64,000 bases of DNA, taken from Tepidisphaeraceae bacterium. Lineage in GTDB: Bacteria > Planctomycetota > Phycisphaerae > Tepidisphaerales > Tepidisphaeraceae. This document shows positions 8,456 through 17,229 of the stretch, one piece after another. Both the position numbers and the translations under genes were made by a program. Within the stretch, counting starts at the first letter, position 1; every line of letters starts with the position of its first letter. Below the pieces are notes generated by a model, which worked only from the letters and a program-made list of their open reading frames with translations, searched no databases and was not told the origin of the DNA. The stretch covers positions 1 through 64,000 of the forward strand of contig DASYHQ010000033.1 of the NCBI GenBank assembly GCA_035998445.1. Direction: 5' to 3'.

Positions 8456-9337
8456 ATGCCCATCTCCCTGATCCAACCCCTTCACCAGACCCCGGTCGCG
8501 TTCGTCGATGTGGAGACCACCGGCGCCAGCGCCGAACTCGGCGACCGCGTGATCGAGATCGGCATCGTCCGCATGGAGGCCGGCCAGACCGTGGCCGAGA
8601 TGCAGGAGCTGATCGACCCCCAGCGGCGCATTGGCGCGGGCGTGGTCGCGCTGACGGGCATCTCGCAGGACATGGTCACCGGCCGCCCGACCTTCACCGA
8701 CTTCGCCGACCGCATCGCGACCCTGATGGACGGCGCCGCGATCGTGGGCCACAACGTGCGGTTCGATCTCTCGTTCCTGCTGCGCGAGTTTCGGCGATCA
8801 CAAATCGATCTGCCGCAACGCATCGGGCCGACCACACCCGTGTTCGACACCGTCCGCATCGCCCGGCGGCGGTTCGGGCGCGGCGGCAACGGGCTGCAAC
8901 GGCTCGCGGCCCGGCTGGGGCTGGGTCCCGCTGTGGCCCACCGTGCCTTGGCCGATGCGCAAACTACCGCCGGCGTCTTCCAACGATTGATGGAGCCCGT
9001 GGGTGGTTGGACCGCGTGCGTGTGCGACGTAATGCGCGAGCAGGGCGGGCCCATGGGGCTGCTGCCGGTCTCGCCGCGCGAGTCGCTGTTGCCGTACGAA
9101 CTGGAAGAGGCGCTGGATCTCCGCCGGCCGGTGATCATGGAATATTTAGATGCCCGCGGGGCGCGCACGGAACGCGTGATCGAGCCGCTGCAGGTTCGGC
9201 GGTTCAAGGGCGAACTGACGCTGGTCGCATTTTGTCGCATGCGCCAGGCCAACCGCACGTTCAAGCTCGATCGCATCGTCCAGCTGAAGCGGGTTGATGA
9301 GACGACCGATGCCGCCGGCCTCCCCGGTCCCTGCTAA
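8456..9337 (+). CDS. DnaQ-family 3'-5' exonuclease fused to a C-terminal WYL domain
   Basis: 293 residues from ATG 8456 (MPISLIQPLHQT). Residues 14-175 form a DEDD exonuclease: ExoI FVDVETTG (Asp18, Glu20), ExoII VGHNVRFDLSFL, ExoIII HRALADA. Residues ~210-290 read as a WYL domain: RRPVIMEYLDARGARTERVI, EPLQVRRFKGELTLVAF, RTFKLDRI. WYL domains bind nucleic acid or nucleotide ligands and often regulate DNA-damage or defence proteins. The fusion suggests a ligand- or ssDNA-controlled nuclease rather than the replicative epsilon subunit. No ribosome-binding site is obvious. Confidence 0.85.
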   Translation: MPISLIQPLHQTPVAFVDVETTGASAELGDRVIEIGIVRMEAGQTVAEMQELIDPQRRIGAGVVALTGISQDMVTGRPTFTDFADRIATLMDGAAIVGHNVRFDLSFLLREFRRSQIDLPQRIGPTTPVFDTVRIARRRFGRGGNGLQRLAARLGLGPAVAHRALADAQTTAGVFQRLMEPVGGWTACVCDVMREQGGPMGLLPVSPRESLLPYELEEALDLRRPVIMEYLDARGARTERVIEPLQVRRFKGELTLVAFCRMRQANRTFKLDRIVQLKRVDETTDAAGLPGPC

Positions 9338-9370
9338 CCCCGCCCGCCCGCCCATTATGGGTCATTCCAG

Positions 9371-9518
9371 ATGCATCACGGACGACCCATGGCACAGGAT
9401 CCGGCGGCTGAGGATGCATCCGCGGTGACTCAGCATGCATCCTGGGTGACCGATGATGCATCATGGGCGACCCATGATGCACGTTGGGTGACTGATGATG
9501 CATCATGGCTCGCCGATC
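9371..9518. repeat. 21-bp minisatellite (ATGCATC...GGGTGAC units)
   Basis: Five consecutive 21-bp units begin with ATGCA at 9414, 9435, 9456, 9477 and 9498. A degenerate stretch starting ATGCATCACG at 9371, about two units long, precedes them. The consensus is about ATGCATCATGGGTGACCGATG. On the minus strand the 21-bp period keeps one frame open and reads as a His/Met/Ser/Pro heptad, but that frame shows no other sign of being a gene. Confidence 0.85.
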
Positions 9519-9538
9519 TTACTTCCGCCATGACCTCC

Positions 9539-9686
9539 TAGAGCAGAGCGCATCTCGCTGTAGCGTTCGGGTGCCACGGTCTGGTACGCCAGGCCGTGTC
9601 TTCTCTACCCAAGGAAGACACGGCCTGGCGTACCAGACCGTGGCACCCAGAGAGCAAACCGCTACACAATAGGGTCCGTTGCTGAG
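9539..9686. repeat. TAGAGCA-family palindromic element with CCACGGTCTGGTAC core
   Basis: Begins TAGAGCA at 9539, with GTAGCG 15 nt further in, and ends with a degenerate inverted copy near 9680-9686. Inside is a long hairpin with arms GGTGCCACGGTCTGGTACGC and its complement. A closely related element is nested at 21713-21840. The TAGAGCA/GTAGCG ends also bound a different hairpin at 46638-46819. With the minisatellite it accounts for most of the 540-bp gap before the ABC operon. Confidence 0.7.
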
Positions 9687-9879
9687 CGGGCGGGACGCGG
9701 GGTCGGATTCGCCGCGGGCCTGCAACTTCCCGGCCGCAGGCGGGTATACACGGGGGCGAGCGGCGCGTGCGGGGCCGCCGGCCATCTTGACAGCCGGGCC
9801 CGCCGTCTTTACCAATTCTCGCCACGCTTGGGCCAGTTCTTCTTGGCGACGCCCGAGCGCGACAACGAGGACCTAACGC

Positions 9880-10848
9880 GTGATATCAGTCACCGAGTTG
9901 ACCAAGGCCTACGGCCAACACCTGGCCGTCGACCACATCTCCTTCGAAGTGCCCAAAGGGCAGATCGTCGGCTTCCTCGGGCCCAACGGCGCGGGCAAGA
10001 GCACGACGATCCGCATGCTGACCTGTTACATGCCACCCACGAGCGGCGGGGCGAGCGTGAACGGGTTCGACATCTTCAGACAATCGAAACAAGTACGGGA
10101 AAGCATCGGGTATTTGCCCGAGAACGTCCCGCTTTACCTGGAAATGCGCGTTGAGGAGTACCTCGACTTTCGCGGGCGGCTGCGCAAGATGCCGCGGGCC
10201 GAGCGGCGGCAGCGCATCGACTACGTGCTGGATCGCTGCTGGCTGACGGACGTGCGCAAGCGCGTGATCGGCAATCTATCGAAGGGGTACCGCCAGCGCG
10301 TCGGCCTGGCCGATTCGATGCTGCACAACCCGCCGGTGCTGATTCTGGACGAGCCGACGGTGGGCCTGGATCCCACGCAGATCCGCGAGAGCCGCAAGCT
10401 GATCAAGGAACTGGGCGGCCAGCACACGGTGATGCTGTCGACGCACATTCTGCCCGAGGTGGAGGCCGTCTGCGACCGCGCGATCATCATCGCCGGTGGG
10501 AAGATCGTCGCTCAGGGTTCGCCCGACGAACTGCGCGCCAGCCGACGTTTGCAGGCCCGCGTGCTGGTCGAAGCGCGCGGCCCCGCGCGTGACATCGAGA
10601 TCGCGCTGTCGCACCTCAGCGGCGTCGGCCGGGTGGAGACGCTGCCGAACACGAACGGCCACGCGGGGGATGGCTACGTCACGCTCGCCGTCCGCCCGAA
10701 AGAGGCCTACGACGTTCGCGAAGAGGTCGCCCGCACGGTGATCGGCAAGGGCTGGCCGTTGCGCGAGATTCGTCTTGAACACGCAACGCTTGAAGAGTTC
10801 TTTATCAACGTGACGGCGAATCAAGCGGTGGCCAAAAGTGTCGAGTGA
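9880..10848 (+). CDS. ABC transporter ATP-binding protein (GldA-like)
   Basis: 322 residues starting at GTG 9880. Walker A GPNGAGKST (34-42), Q-loop region YLPENVPLYLEMRVEEYL, signature LSKGYRQRVGLA, Walker B VLILDEPTVGLD and an H-loop in STHILPEVE are all present. A C-terminal domain (~230-322) is typical of ABC-2/GldA type ATPases. It should energise the permease at 11000, forming with the GldG-like and DUF4340 proteins the four-gene cassette found in many bacteria; the homologous complex is required for gliding in Bacteroidetes. Its substrate here is unknown. Confidence 0.92.
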   Translation: MISVTELTKAYGQHLAVDHISFEVPKGQIVGFLGPNGAGKSTTIRMLTCYMPPTSGGASVNGFDIFRQSKQVRESIGYLPENVPLYLEMRVEEYLDFRGRLRKMPRAERRQRIDYVLDRCWLTDVRKRVIGNLSKGYRQRVGLADSMLHNPPVLILDEPTVGLDPTQIRESRKLIKELGGQHTVMLSTHILPEVEAVCDRAIIIAGGKIVAQGSPDELRASRRLQARVLVEARGPARDIEIALSHLSGVGRVETLPNTNGHAGDGYVTLAVRPKEAYDVREEVARTVIGKGWPLREIRLEHATLEEFFINVTANQAVAKSVE

Positions 10849-10856
10849 CAACGTCC

Positions 10857-10971
10857 GGTCCCTCTCCCGGTACTCCGGGGGAGGCTAGGTGGGGGTAATT
10901 CGTTCTTTCTGAGTCGTCAGCAGTTCGAATCACCCCCACCCTAACCCTCCCCCGGAGTACCGGAAGAGGGG
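10857..10971. repeat. Palindrome family E (CTCTCCCGGTACTCCGGG)
   Basis: Arms CCCTCTCCCGGTACTCCGGG and CCCCCGGAGTACCGGAAGAG flank inner complementary AGGTGGGGGT / ACCCCCACCCT stretches. It sits within the operon between ATPase and permease genes. Related copies are at 28481-28602 and 42171-42211. Confidence 0.8.
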
Positions 10972-10999
10972 ATCAGAGAAATTCAATGGAAGTGTTCGA

Positions 11000-11716
11000 A
11001 TGACCCGCACCACCGTCATCGCTCGCCGTGAACTGGCGAGCTACTTCTTCTCACCCTTAGCCTACGTCGCGATGGTGCTGTTCCTCCTCGCGGCCGGTTT
11101 TAGCTTCTGGGACGACTTTCAGCCCGGTCAGCCGGCGACGATGCGCTCGATCTTCGAGTACATGGTCTGGCTGCTCGTCTTCATCGTGCCGGTGCTGTCG
11201 ATGGGGCTGCTGTCGCAGGAGTTCGCGACCGGGACCGTCGAGACGATGATGACTGCGCCGGTGAACGACGCCGAAGTGGTGCTGGGAAAATTCCTCGGCT
11301 CGTTCGCGTTCTTCGCCGTGCTGCTGCTGCCGACGCTGCTGTACGTCGTGCTGCTGCGGCTGTACTCCACGCCCGACTACGGCCCGATCTTCAGTGGCTA
11401 CCTCGGCCTGCTGCTGGTGGGGGCGCTGTTCACCAGCATCGGCCTGTTCTGCAGCAGCCTGACGCGCAGCCAGGTCGTCGCGGCCGTCAGCGCGGCGGCG
11501 GTGCTGGTGCTCGTCACCGTCCTCCCCTGGTGGGCCAGCACAAAAGCATCGTTAAGCGGCTTTTGGCGCAACGCGGCCGGACAAGGTGTGATGGCCAAGT
11601 ACAACGACTTTTCGAAGGGCGTGCTGGACCTGGGCAACGTCGTCTTCTTCGTCGCCATCACCGGCGTGTTCCTGTTCCTGACCGTAAAGGTGCTGGAAGC
11701 ACGGCGGTGGAAGTGA
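11000..11716 (+). CDS. ABC-2 type permease (GldF-like)
   Basis: 238 residues with six hydrophobic segments: AYVAMVLFLLAAGFSFW, YMVWLLVFIVPVLSMGLL, GSFAFFAVLLLPTLLYVVLL, GYLGLLLVGALFTSIGLF, VVAAVSAAAVLVLVTVLPWW and VVFFVAITGVFLFLTV. The motif QEFATGTVETMMTAPV is characteristic of GldF-like ABC-2 permeases. It would form the membrane channel partner of the ATPase encoded upstream. Confidence 0.9.
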   Translation: MTRTTVIARRELASYFFSPLAYVAMVLFLLAAGFSFWDDFQPGQPATMRSIFEYMVWLLVFIVPVLSMGLLSQEFATGTVETMMTAPVNDAEVVLGKFLGSFAFFAVLLLPTLLYVVLLRLYSTPDYGPIFSGYLGLLLVGALFTSIGLFCSSLTRSQVVAAVSAAAVLVLVTVLPWWASTKASLSGFWRNAAGQGVMAKYNDFSKGVLDLGNVVFFVAITGVFLFLTVKVLEARRWK

Positions 11717-11721
11717 CCTGG

Positions 11722-11792
11722 CGTACCACGGGCGGCCCGCCCGTGTCTTCGCATTTGCAAGAAAGAATCACGGGCGAGCCGCCCGTGGTACG
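11722..11792. repeat. Palindrome family A between permease and GldG-like genes
   Basis: Arms GTACCACGGGCGGCCCGCCC (from 11723) and GGGCGAGCCGCCCGTGGTAC (to about 11791). The right arm ends directly at the possible GTG start of the next gene, so the hairpin could mask the translation initiation region. Confidence 0.8.
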
Positions 11793-11797
11793 TGAAA

Positions 11798-13987
11798 ATG
11801 CCTGAACCAACGAACCAACCCGAATCGCAAAAACAGCGCTGGCTGAAGTACGGCGGCAACGTCGCGATCGCAAGCGTCGTCGTCATCGCGCTGGCGGTGC
11901 TGCTGATCTACCTCGCGCAGTCGTCGCGCCGTCGCATCGACACTACGCTCGCGGGCCAGTACAGCCTGAAGCCACAGACGAAGCAGATCGTGGCGGACGT
12001 AAAGCAGCCCGTGCGCCTGATCAGCCTTTACAGCGCACCGACTTCGGATGAATACAACGCGCGCAGCGGCACCGAATCCGACGCCGACCGCCGCGTGCGC
12101 GCCGACCGCGCCGCCGACCGACAACTCCGCTACGACGCCGTCCGCGACTTGCTGGCCGAGTACGCCCGCGCCAGTGGCAACATCAAGTCCGAGATGATCG
12201 ACCCCTTGGCCGACCCGGCGAAGGTCGACGCGCTTGTTGCCGACCTGACCGAAAAGTACGGCGGTGAGGTGACGCGCTACCGTGAGTTCATCGACACGTA
12301 CCGCGATAAAACCTTCCCCGAGATCAAGCGGCTCGCCGCCGAGGAGACCGCCGCCGTCTCGCAGGTCGAGCTGCCCGCCGACGCGAACGACCCGCAGCTG
12401 CAGGCGATCGACGCCGCCAAGTTCACCGTCGCGCAGTTCCCGCGGGCGCTGGAGCAGATCAACCAGTTGATCGTCCCCCCGCTCGAGCAAAAGCCGCCCG
12501 ACTACAAGGGCGCCACCGACGCCATTCGCAGCGGCACGGAGCAATTCGACGGCTACCTCGGGCAGATCATCGCCGCGTTCAACGACGCCAAGGCCAGCGA
12601 CAAGCTGCCGGCGAACGTGAAGGCGTACATCGAGCAAAGCCTGCCGCGCTACGAGGCGATTCGGGCCCTTACTACGAGTGTGCTGGATGAGGTGAAAGGC
12701 CTCGGCGAGCTGAAGCTCGACACGCTGCGCCAAAGCCTGCGCGCTCGCGATTCGATTCTGGTGCTTGGCGACGAGGACATGCGCGTGCTGGCGGCCGAGC
12801 AGGTCTGGCAGGCGCCCAACGACCGCCGGTCGATCAGCGCCACCGAGATCACCCGTCCGCAGTTCGCCGGTGAACAGCAGGTGACGACGGCGATCCTCTC
12901 GCTGACGCAGACGCCGCGCAAGATCGCGTTCGTGCGTGCCGGTGGCCCACCGGTCGCCGAGCCCGGCATCCCGATGTACAGCCGTGGCGGGCCGTTCAGC
13001 GCGATCGCCGACCGGTTGCGCAGCTACAACTTCGAGGTAATCGAGAAGGACCTGTCCGGCCAATACGCCATGCAGGCCCAGATGCAGGGCATGCCCGCTG
13101 CGCCCGAGCCAACGGATGAAGAACTCGCCGATGCCATCTGGATCGTGCTGAACACGCCCACAGGCCAAGGCCCGATGGGCATGCCATCACCGACGATCTC
13201 GCCGAAGGTGATGGAACACCTGAACCGAGGTGGATCGGCGCTCGTGCTGAACACCCTGCAGGCCGACGCGATGACCGAGGCATTGGCCGAGTGGGGCGTA
13301 TCGATCAACCCGCAGCAGATCATCGTTCACGAGCCGGTGCCCGGCGGGCAAGGTCAGGCGTCTGACCCAATCGAGGAAGCCAAGAAGGTGCCGCCCGTCT
13401 TCGTGTTGAACGAGTACGGCGACCACCTGCTCACCGAACCGCTGCGCTCGCTGGACAGCGTGATGGTGCCACTGCTGCCCGTGCGCATCGAACCCAAGGA
13501 CGGCGTGACGGCGACGCCGATCCTGCCAATTCCCAACGCGCCGCCCGCTTGGGCCGAAAGCGACGTGCAGTCGCTGATGACCGGCGAGTCGGCCGTGCCG
13601 ACCTTCGACGCTGCCAGTGGTGATGTGGGCCAACCGCTGTTTGCCGGTGCCGTGCTGGATCGGCAGGACAAGGGTCGGCTGGTCGTGCTGGGTGGCCTGC
13701 AGTTTGCGCGTAACGAGTACCTGAACTTGCTCGATGACGACATGGCCCGCCGCGGCATCATCGCGGCACGGTTCCCAGGCAATGCGGAGCTGGTCACCAA
13801 TAGCATCTTCTGGCTGGCGAAGATGGAGCCGATGATCGCGATCAGCCCGGCCGCGATGGAGGTGAGCCGGATCGGTCCGATTTCACCGGCGACGCTGTCG
13901 TTCTGGCGCGTCGGCGTGCTGCTGATCGGCTTGCCGTTGATCATCGTGCTGGCCGGTGTCACCGTCTACATCACGCGCCGCGATTAG
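11798..13987 (+). CDS. GldG-like ABC-associated extracytoplasmic protein
   Basis: About 729 residues from ATG 11798; a GTG two codons upstream is an alternative, and neither has a clear Shine-Dalgarno. An N-terminal membrane anchor (VAIASVVVIALAVLLIYLA) is followed by a long extracytoplasmic region with a GldG-type first domain (TKQIVADVKQPVRLISLYSA), a coiled-coil-like middle, and an ABC-type uncharacterised-transport domain near RSLDSVMVPLLPVRIEP. A C-terminal helix (VGVLLIGLPLIIVLAGVTVY) completes the usual two-anchor topology. The family partners the ATPase and permease encoded just upstream. Confidence 0.85.
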   Translation: MPEPTNQPESQKQRWLKYGGNVAIASVVVIALAVLLIYLAQSSRRRIDTTLAGQYSLKPQTKQIVADVKQPVRLISLYSAPTSDEYNARSGTESDADRRVRADRAADRQLRYDAVRDLLAEYARASGNIKSEMIDPLADPAKVDALVADLTEKYGGEVTRYREFIDTYRDKTFPEIKRLAAEETAAVSQVELPADANDPQLQAIDAAKFTVAQFPRALEQINQLIVPPLEQKPPDYKGATDAIRSGTEQFDGYLGQIIAAFNDAKASDKLPANVKAYIEQSLPRYEAIRALTTSVLDEVKGLGELKLDTLRQSLRARDSILVLGDEDMRVLAAEQVWQAPNDRRSISATEITRPQFAGEQQVTTAILSLTQTPRKIAFVRAGGPPVAEPGIPMYSRGGPFSAIADRLRSYNFEVIEKDLSGQYAMQAQMQGMPAAPEPTDEELADAIWIVLNTPTGQGPMGMPSPTISPKVMEHLNRGGSALVLNTLQADAMTEALAEWGVSINPQQIIVHEPVPGGQGQASDPIEEAKKVPPVFVLNEYGDHLLTEPLRSLDSVMVPLLPVRIEPKDGVTATPILPIPNAPPAWAESDVQSLMTGESAVPTFDAASGDVGQPLFAGAVLDRQDKGRLVVLGGLQFARNEYLNLLDDDMARRGIIAARFPGNAELVTNSIFWLAKMEPMIAISPAAMEVSRIGPISPATLSFWRVGVLLIGLPLIIVLAGVTVYITRRD

Positions 13988-14038
13988 TCCTACTCCGTTC
14001 TCCTCGCCCGACTGGCGAAGGAGAGACCCGTAACAGCC

Positions 14039-15490
14039 ATGAACTTCAAATCGACCCTACTGCTTCTGGTTGCCCTCGTTGTCGTTGGCATCATCGTCAT
14101 GTTCCGCGGTTCGCCTGAAGACCAGCCCGCGGCGACGATGGCGAATCGGCCGCTGCTGACTGTTGACTCATCCGACGTGACCGCGATCACCGTAACGCCC
14201 TCTGCGGGCCAGGCGGTCGCGCTAACGAAATCCACTGATAGCAACTGGCAGTTGACTCAGCCCGTGGCCGCGCCGGCGGAAAAGTTTGAGGCGGACGACC
14301 TAGTGCGCGACATCACCGCGCTAGAAAGCCGCGGGCAGGTCGATGCGTCTCCGGCGACCGGCCTCGACTCGCCACGCTACGTGGTGAAGCTGGAGGCGAA
14401 CGGCCAGTCGCACGAGGTGCGCGTCGGGCAGGCCTCCAGCGTCGGTGAGAATCTTTACGTGAAGGTGGACGACAACGCGCGCGCCGACATGGTAAATGCA
14501 TCGCTCATCGATCGCCTGAAGAAGCCCGCCAGCGCCTATCGGCAGGCCCGGCTGGTTCAGGTGGCTAGCGATGCGATTCAACAGCTGTCGATCAAGCGAG
14601 GAGATCAAACGATCGAACTGGCCAGGTCGGGTGGCAAGTGGAACATCGTTGCGCCCACCACCATGCCCGCCGACGCCGCGACCGTCGGTGGCCTGCTGAC
14701 GAGCCTGACCGGCCTGCGGGCGCAGGAGTTCATCGCTGAGGGCGCCGACATCGCACTGCTCGGCCAACCGCGATTGACGATCGCGTACGCGACCGAGCCA
14801 CCCTCATCCCAACCCGCCACCACCCAGCCGGCGATGAAGACGATCACGATGGGTCGTTACAGCGACATCTCGCGCAGCGGCGTGCTGGCGGTCGCATCGG
14901 GCATCGATGCGGTCGTGAAGCTGCCCGCTAGCACAGCCGAGGCGTTCGAGAAGAAGCCGATCGAGTTGCGCGACCGCCAGGTGTTGATGCTCGAGCCGGC
15001 CAACGTCGGCACGGTCGAATTGGCGATCAACACGCCCGCCACCACGCGACCGACGACCGCGCCGGCAGCGAATCAAACGATCGCGCTGACCCGCCGCACG
15101 GCCGACGCGCCGGCACCGGCCGGTCCACCCGCGCCGACCCCTGGTCCCGCAACCGCGCCGGCGGCAATTCAGCCCGCTGAGCCGCAGTCGAAGTGGGTCG
15201 CTGGGGACCGTCCCGCCGACGACGCCGCGGTCGAGGCGCTGCTGGCGGCGCTGAGCCCGCTGCGCGCCGAAAAGTTCATCGAGACGCCGCCGTTGGTTGC
15301 CCAACCCGCCGCGACGTATTCGCTCGCGATCACCGTGCCACCGGTCGGCCCCTCGCCCGGCGAGCGGTACGAGTTGCGCGTCATCGACAGCGGAAATGAC
15401 GCCGCCCCGATCGTCACCTACAATGGCCTGACCTTCGAGGCCCCGCAGGCGTTGCTGACGACGCTGCAGGCGAAGATGGTGAACGAGTAG
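14039..15490 (+). CDS. DUF4340 domain protein of the Gld-like operon
   Basis: 483 residues. An N-terminal membrane anchor (LLLLVALVVVGIIVMF) is followed by repeated DUF4340-type blocks: LLTVDSSDVTAITV, SNWQLTQPVAAPAEKFEADD, SPRYVVKLEANGQSHEVRVG, then a second half with IELARSGGKWNIVAP. A Pro/Ala/Thr-rich linker lies at about 340-385. DUF4340 proteins regularly end Gld-type ABC operons; their role is unknown, probably as a periplasmic partner. It lies 51 nt after the GldG-like gene and is the last gene of the operon. Confidence 0.85.
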   Translation: MNFKSTLLLLVALVVVGIIVMFRGSPEDQPAATMANRPLLTVDSSDVTAITVTPSAGQAVALTKSTDSNWQLTQPVAAPAEKFEADDLVRDITALESRGQVDASPATGLDSPRYVVKLEANGQSHEVRVGQASSVGENLYVKVDDNARADMVNASLIDRLKKPASAYRQARLVQVASDAIQQLSIKRGDQTIELARSGGKWNIVAPTTMPADAATVGGLLTSLTGLRAQEFIAEGADIALLGQPRLTIAYATEPPSSQPATTQPAMKTITMGRYSDISRSGVLAVASGIDAVVKLPASTAEAFEKKPIELRDRQVLMLEPANVGTVELAINTPATTRPTTAPAANQTIALTRRTADAPAPAGPPAPTPGPATAPAAIQPAEPQSKWVAGDRPADDAAVEALLAALSPLRAEKFIETPPLVAQPAATYSLAITVPPVGPSPGERYELRVIDSGNDAAPIVTYNGLTFEAPQALLTTLQAKMVNE

Positions 15491-15530
15491 CTAATTCTGT
15501 GTACGGCGAGCGCGCTTTACCGAAAAATTC

Positions 15531-15612
15531 GTCATCCTGAGGTATTCCAGAGGGTCTCTTTCTTCCCGCGGCGAGTACGGGGGGAGTTCCTTCCGAGTAC
15601 CTCAGGATGACG
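15531..15612. repeat. Palindrome family B (GTCATCCTGAGGTA)
   Basis: Arms GTCATCCTGAGGTATTCC and the complementary GAGTACCTCAGGATGAC enclose a C/T-rich loop. This uninterrupted copy shows the form of the hairpin that is split by MITE-like insertions at 18285 and 52012. Another copy is at 54514-54600. Confidence 0.85.
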
Positions 15613-15664
15613 GTTTGGGTCGATGGCGCGTCTCGCCCTTTTGAGAAAAGTCGAAGCCGCAAAC

Positions 15665-16087
15665 ATGCCTAAACCGCTCACTCAACTTGGCGCCAAATCG
15701 ATCCTGACCCCTGAGCAGATCGACCATCCGCGCACGATCCTGGAAGCCTTCCCCAGCCCGCGGCCAGGTCGGCCGTACGAGGTCGAGTTCGACTTCCCCG
15801 AGTTCACCAGCATGTGCCCGGTCACCGGCCAGCCGGACTTCGCGACGATCACGCTGACCTACGTGCCCGACAAGCTCTGCGTCGAGATGAAGAGCCTGAA
15901 GCTCTACTACCTCGCCTATCGCAACAAGGGCATCTTCTACGAGGGCGTGGTGAACACGATCCTCGACGACCTCGTCGCGACCCTGAAGCCCCAGCGCATG
16001 CGCGTCGTCGGCGAGTTCGCCGTACGCGGTGGCACCGGTGGAAAAGTGACGGCCACCTACGAATCGCCGCGCGGGCGGAAGAAGTAA
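15665..16087 (+). CDS. queF: NADPH-dependent 7-cyano-7-deazaguanine reductase (QueF, type I)
   Basis: 140 residues from ATG 15665 (MPKPLTQLGAK); an upstream in-frame start lies in palindrome sequence. QueF reduces preQ0 to preQ1 in queuosine synthesis. FTSMCPVTGQPDFATI holds catalytic Cys51 and Asp58, EMKSLKLYYLAYRNKG is the substrate/NADPH region, and FYEGVVN corresponds to the conserved F-x-E site. The short unimodular form matches B. subtilis/cyanobacterial types. No other queuosine gene is in the window. Confidence 0.93.
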   Translation: MPKPLTQLGAKSILTPEQIDHPRTILEAFPSPRPGRPYEVEFDFPEFTSMCPVTGQPDFATITLTYVPDKLCVEMKSLKLYYLAYRNKGIFYEGVVNTILDDLVATLKPQRMRVVGEFAVRGGTGGKVTATYESPRGRKK

Positions 16088-16108
16088 CGGCGGGGCAGAG
16101 CGATCATT

Positions 16109-16212
16109 AACCGCGGAGACGCAGAGGACGCGGAGACAGAGGGAGAAGAGAAAAAAACTTCTTCTTTTCTCCCTCTATCTCCGCGCTCTCCGCGTCTCCG
16201 CGGTTTCTTTTT
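16109..16212. terminator. Palindrome family D; probable bidirectional terminator
   Basis: Arms CCGCGGAGACGCAGAGGACG and GCTCTCCGCGTCTCCGCGG, with inner GAGGGAGAAGAG / CTTTTCTCCCTC pairing, form a near-perfect ~95-nt hairpin. A T-rich run follows on the + side. It lies between convergent queF and the phosphatase gene, so termination in both directions is plausible. The interrupted copy is at 4331-4614. Confidence 0.7.
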
Positions 16213-16299
16213 TTTCTTCGCCTGGTACGCCCTAGCAACGCCAACGGGCGCGGCGCAGAAGATTCGTGCAGCGGGGCGGCGGGGGCGGCGGGCGGGTTA

Positions 16300-17229
16300 T
16301 CAGCGGACTTCGAGCGCGATGATCGTCAGGTCGTCCTTGGGCTGAATGCTGCCGGTCTCGGTGTCCATCTGCATCGCGAACTCGTGCAGCATGGTTTCCG
16401 TCGGCAGTTCCCGGCGCTCGGTCAGCTCGTGGCGCCAGCGGTGGGTGTCCATCGATTCACCGACGCCGAACGCGACCTCGACGCCGTCGCTGTAGAAGAT
16501 CAACCGGTCACCGGGCGTGAGGTGGACGGTGCGGGTTTCGTAGACCTCGCCACCGAAGATGCCGAGCAGGCCACCGTCGGCGTCGAGCATGTCGATCTCG
16601 CCGAAGCGCTTCATCAGCATGGGCAGCGGGTGCCCGGCGCGGGCGTAGCGGACGGTCAGCGTGCGCACGTTCACCACGCCGTAGACGGCCGTCGCGAAGG
16701 TGGCCTGCGAGAGGTTCTGTTCGACCATCGCCTCGTTCAGGCGGCTCAACGTTTCGCCGGGCGTTAGCAATCGATACCCGGTCGCGCTGATCTCCTTCGT
16801 CACGAACGCGTTCTTGATGAACATCGTCAGCAGCGCCGCGGGCATGCCGTGGCCGACGGCGTCGGTCATCCAGAAGCCGACGTGCTGCTCGTCCAGCCGG
16901 CAGACGTCGTACAAATCGCCGCTCACGTAGCCGGCGGGGCGGTAGAGCGTGTGAAAGTGCACGTTGCCGATCTGCGGCATCGTGCGCGGCAGGAAGTCCT
17001 GCTGTAGCTTGGCGGCGAGGCGCAGTTCCTCGTCGATCCGGTGCATGCAGTAGTTCAGCGTCTCGTCGCGCCGGCGCAGCAGGTGCAGTTCCGACTTCAA
17101 CTGTTCCATCTCAAGCTGCATCGCCTCCACCTGCGCGTGCAACGGCAAGACGGCGTCGCCCTTGGCTGGATCGGCCTCGGGGGTTGCATCGTCACTGACG
17201 AGTCGCAGCAAAGCTGAGCGGGACGCCAT
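16300..17229 (-). CDS. SpoIIE/RsbU-type PP2C serine phosphatase
   Basis: 309 residues from ATG 17227-17229 (MASRSALLRLVSDD), preceded by GGAAAGG; the frame is open further upstream but lacks a good start. Residues ~35-85 form a coiled coil (VEAMQLEMEQLKSELHLLRR). The PP2C-like domain follows: AAKLQQDFLPRTMP, PAGYVSGDLYDV (metal Asp), MTDAVGHGMPAALLTMF (metal Asp), RLIFYSDGVEVA (metal Asp) and PKDDLTIIALEV. Such enzymes dephosphorylate anti-sigma-factor antagonists; the STAS protein at 42235 could be a substrate, although it is not adjacent. Confidence 0.9.
   Translation of the reverse strand: MASRSALLRLVSDDATPEADPAKGDAVLPLHAQVEAMQLEMEQLKSELHLLRRRDETLNYCMHRIDEELRLAAKLQQDFLPRTMPQIGNVHFHTLYRPAGYVSGDLYDVCRLDEQHVGFWMTDAVGHGMPAALLTMFIKNAFVTKEISATGYRLLTPGETLSRLNEAMVEQNLSQATFATAVYGVVNVRTLTVRYARAGHPLPMLMKRFGEIDMLDADGGLLGIFGGEVYETRTVHLTPGDRLIFYSDGVEVAFGVGESMDTHRWRHELTERRELPTETMLHEFAMQMDTETGSIQPKDDLTIIALEVR

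Noticed and set aside
9414-9518. Possible CRISPR array
   Set aside because: Units of 21 bp follow each other directly with no spacers and no cas genes; it is a minisatellite.
11768-13168. Minus-strand frame opposite the GldG-like gene
   Set aside because: Shadow frame within a clear operon; no ribosome-binding site or family.
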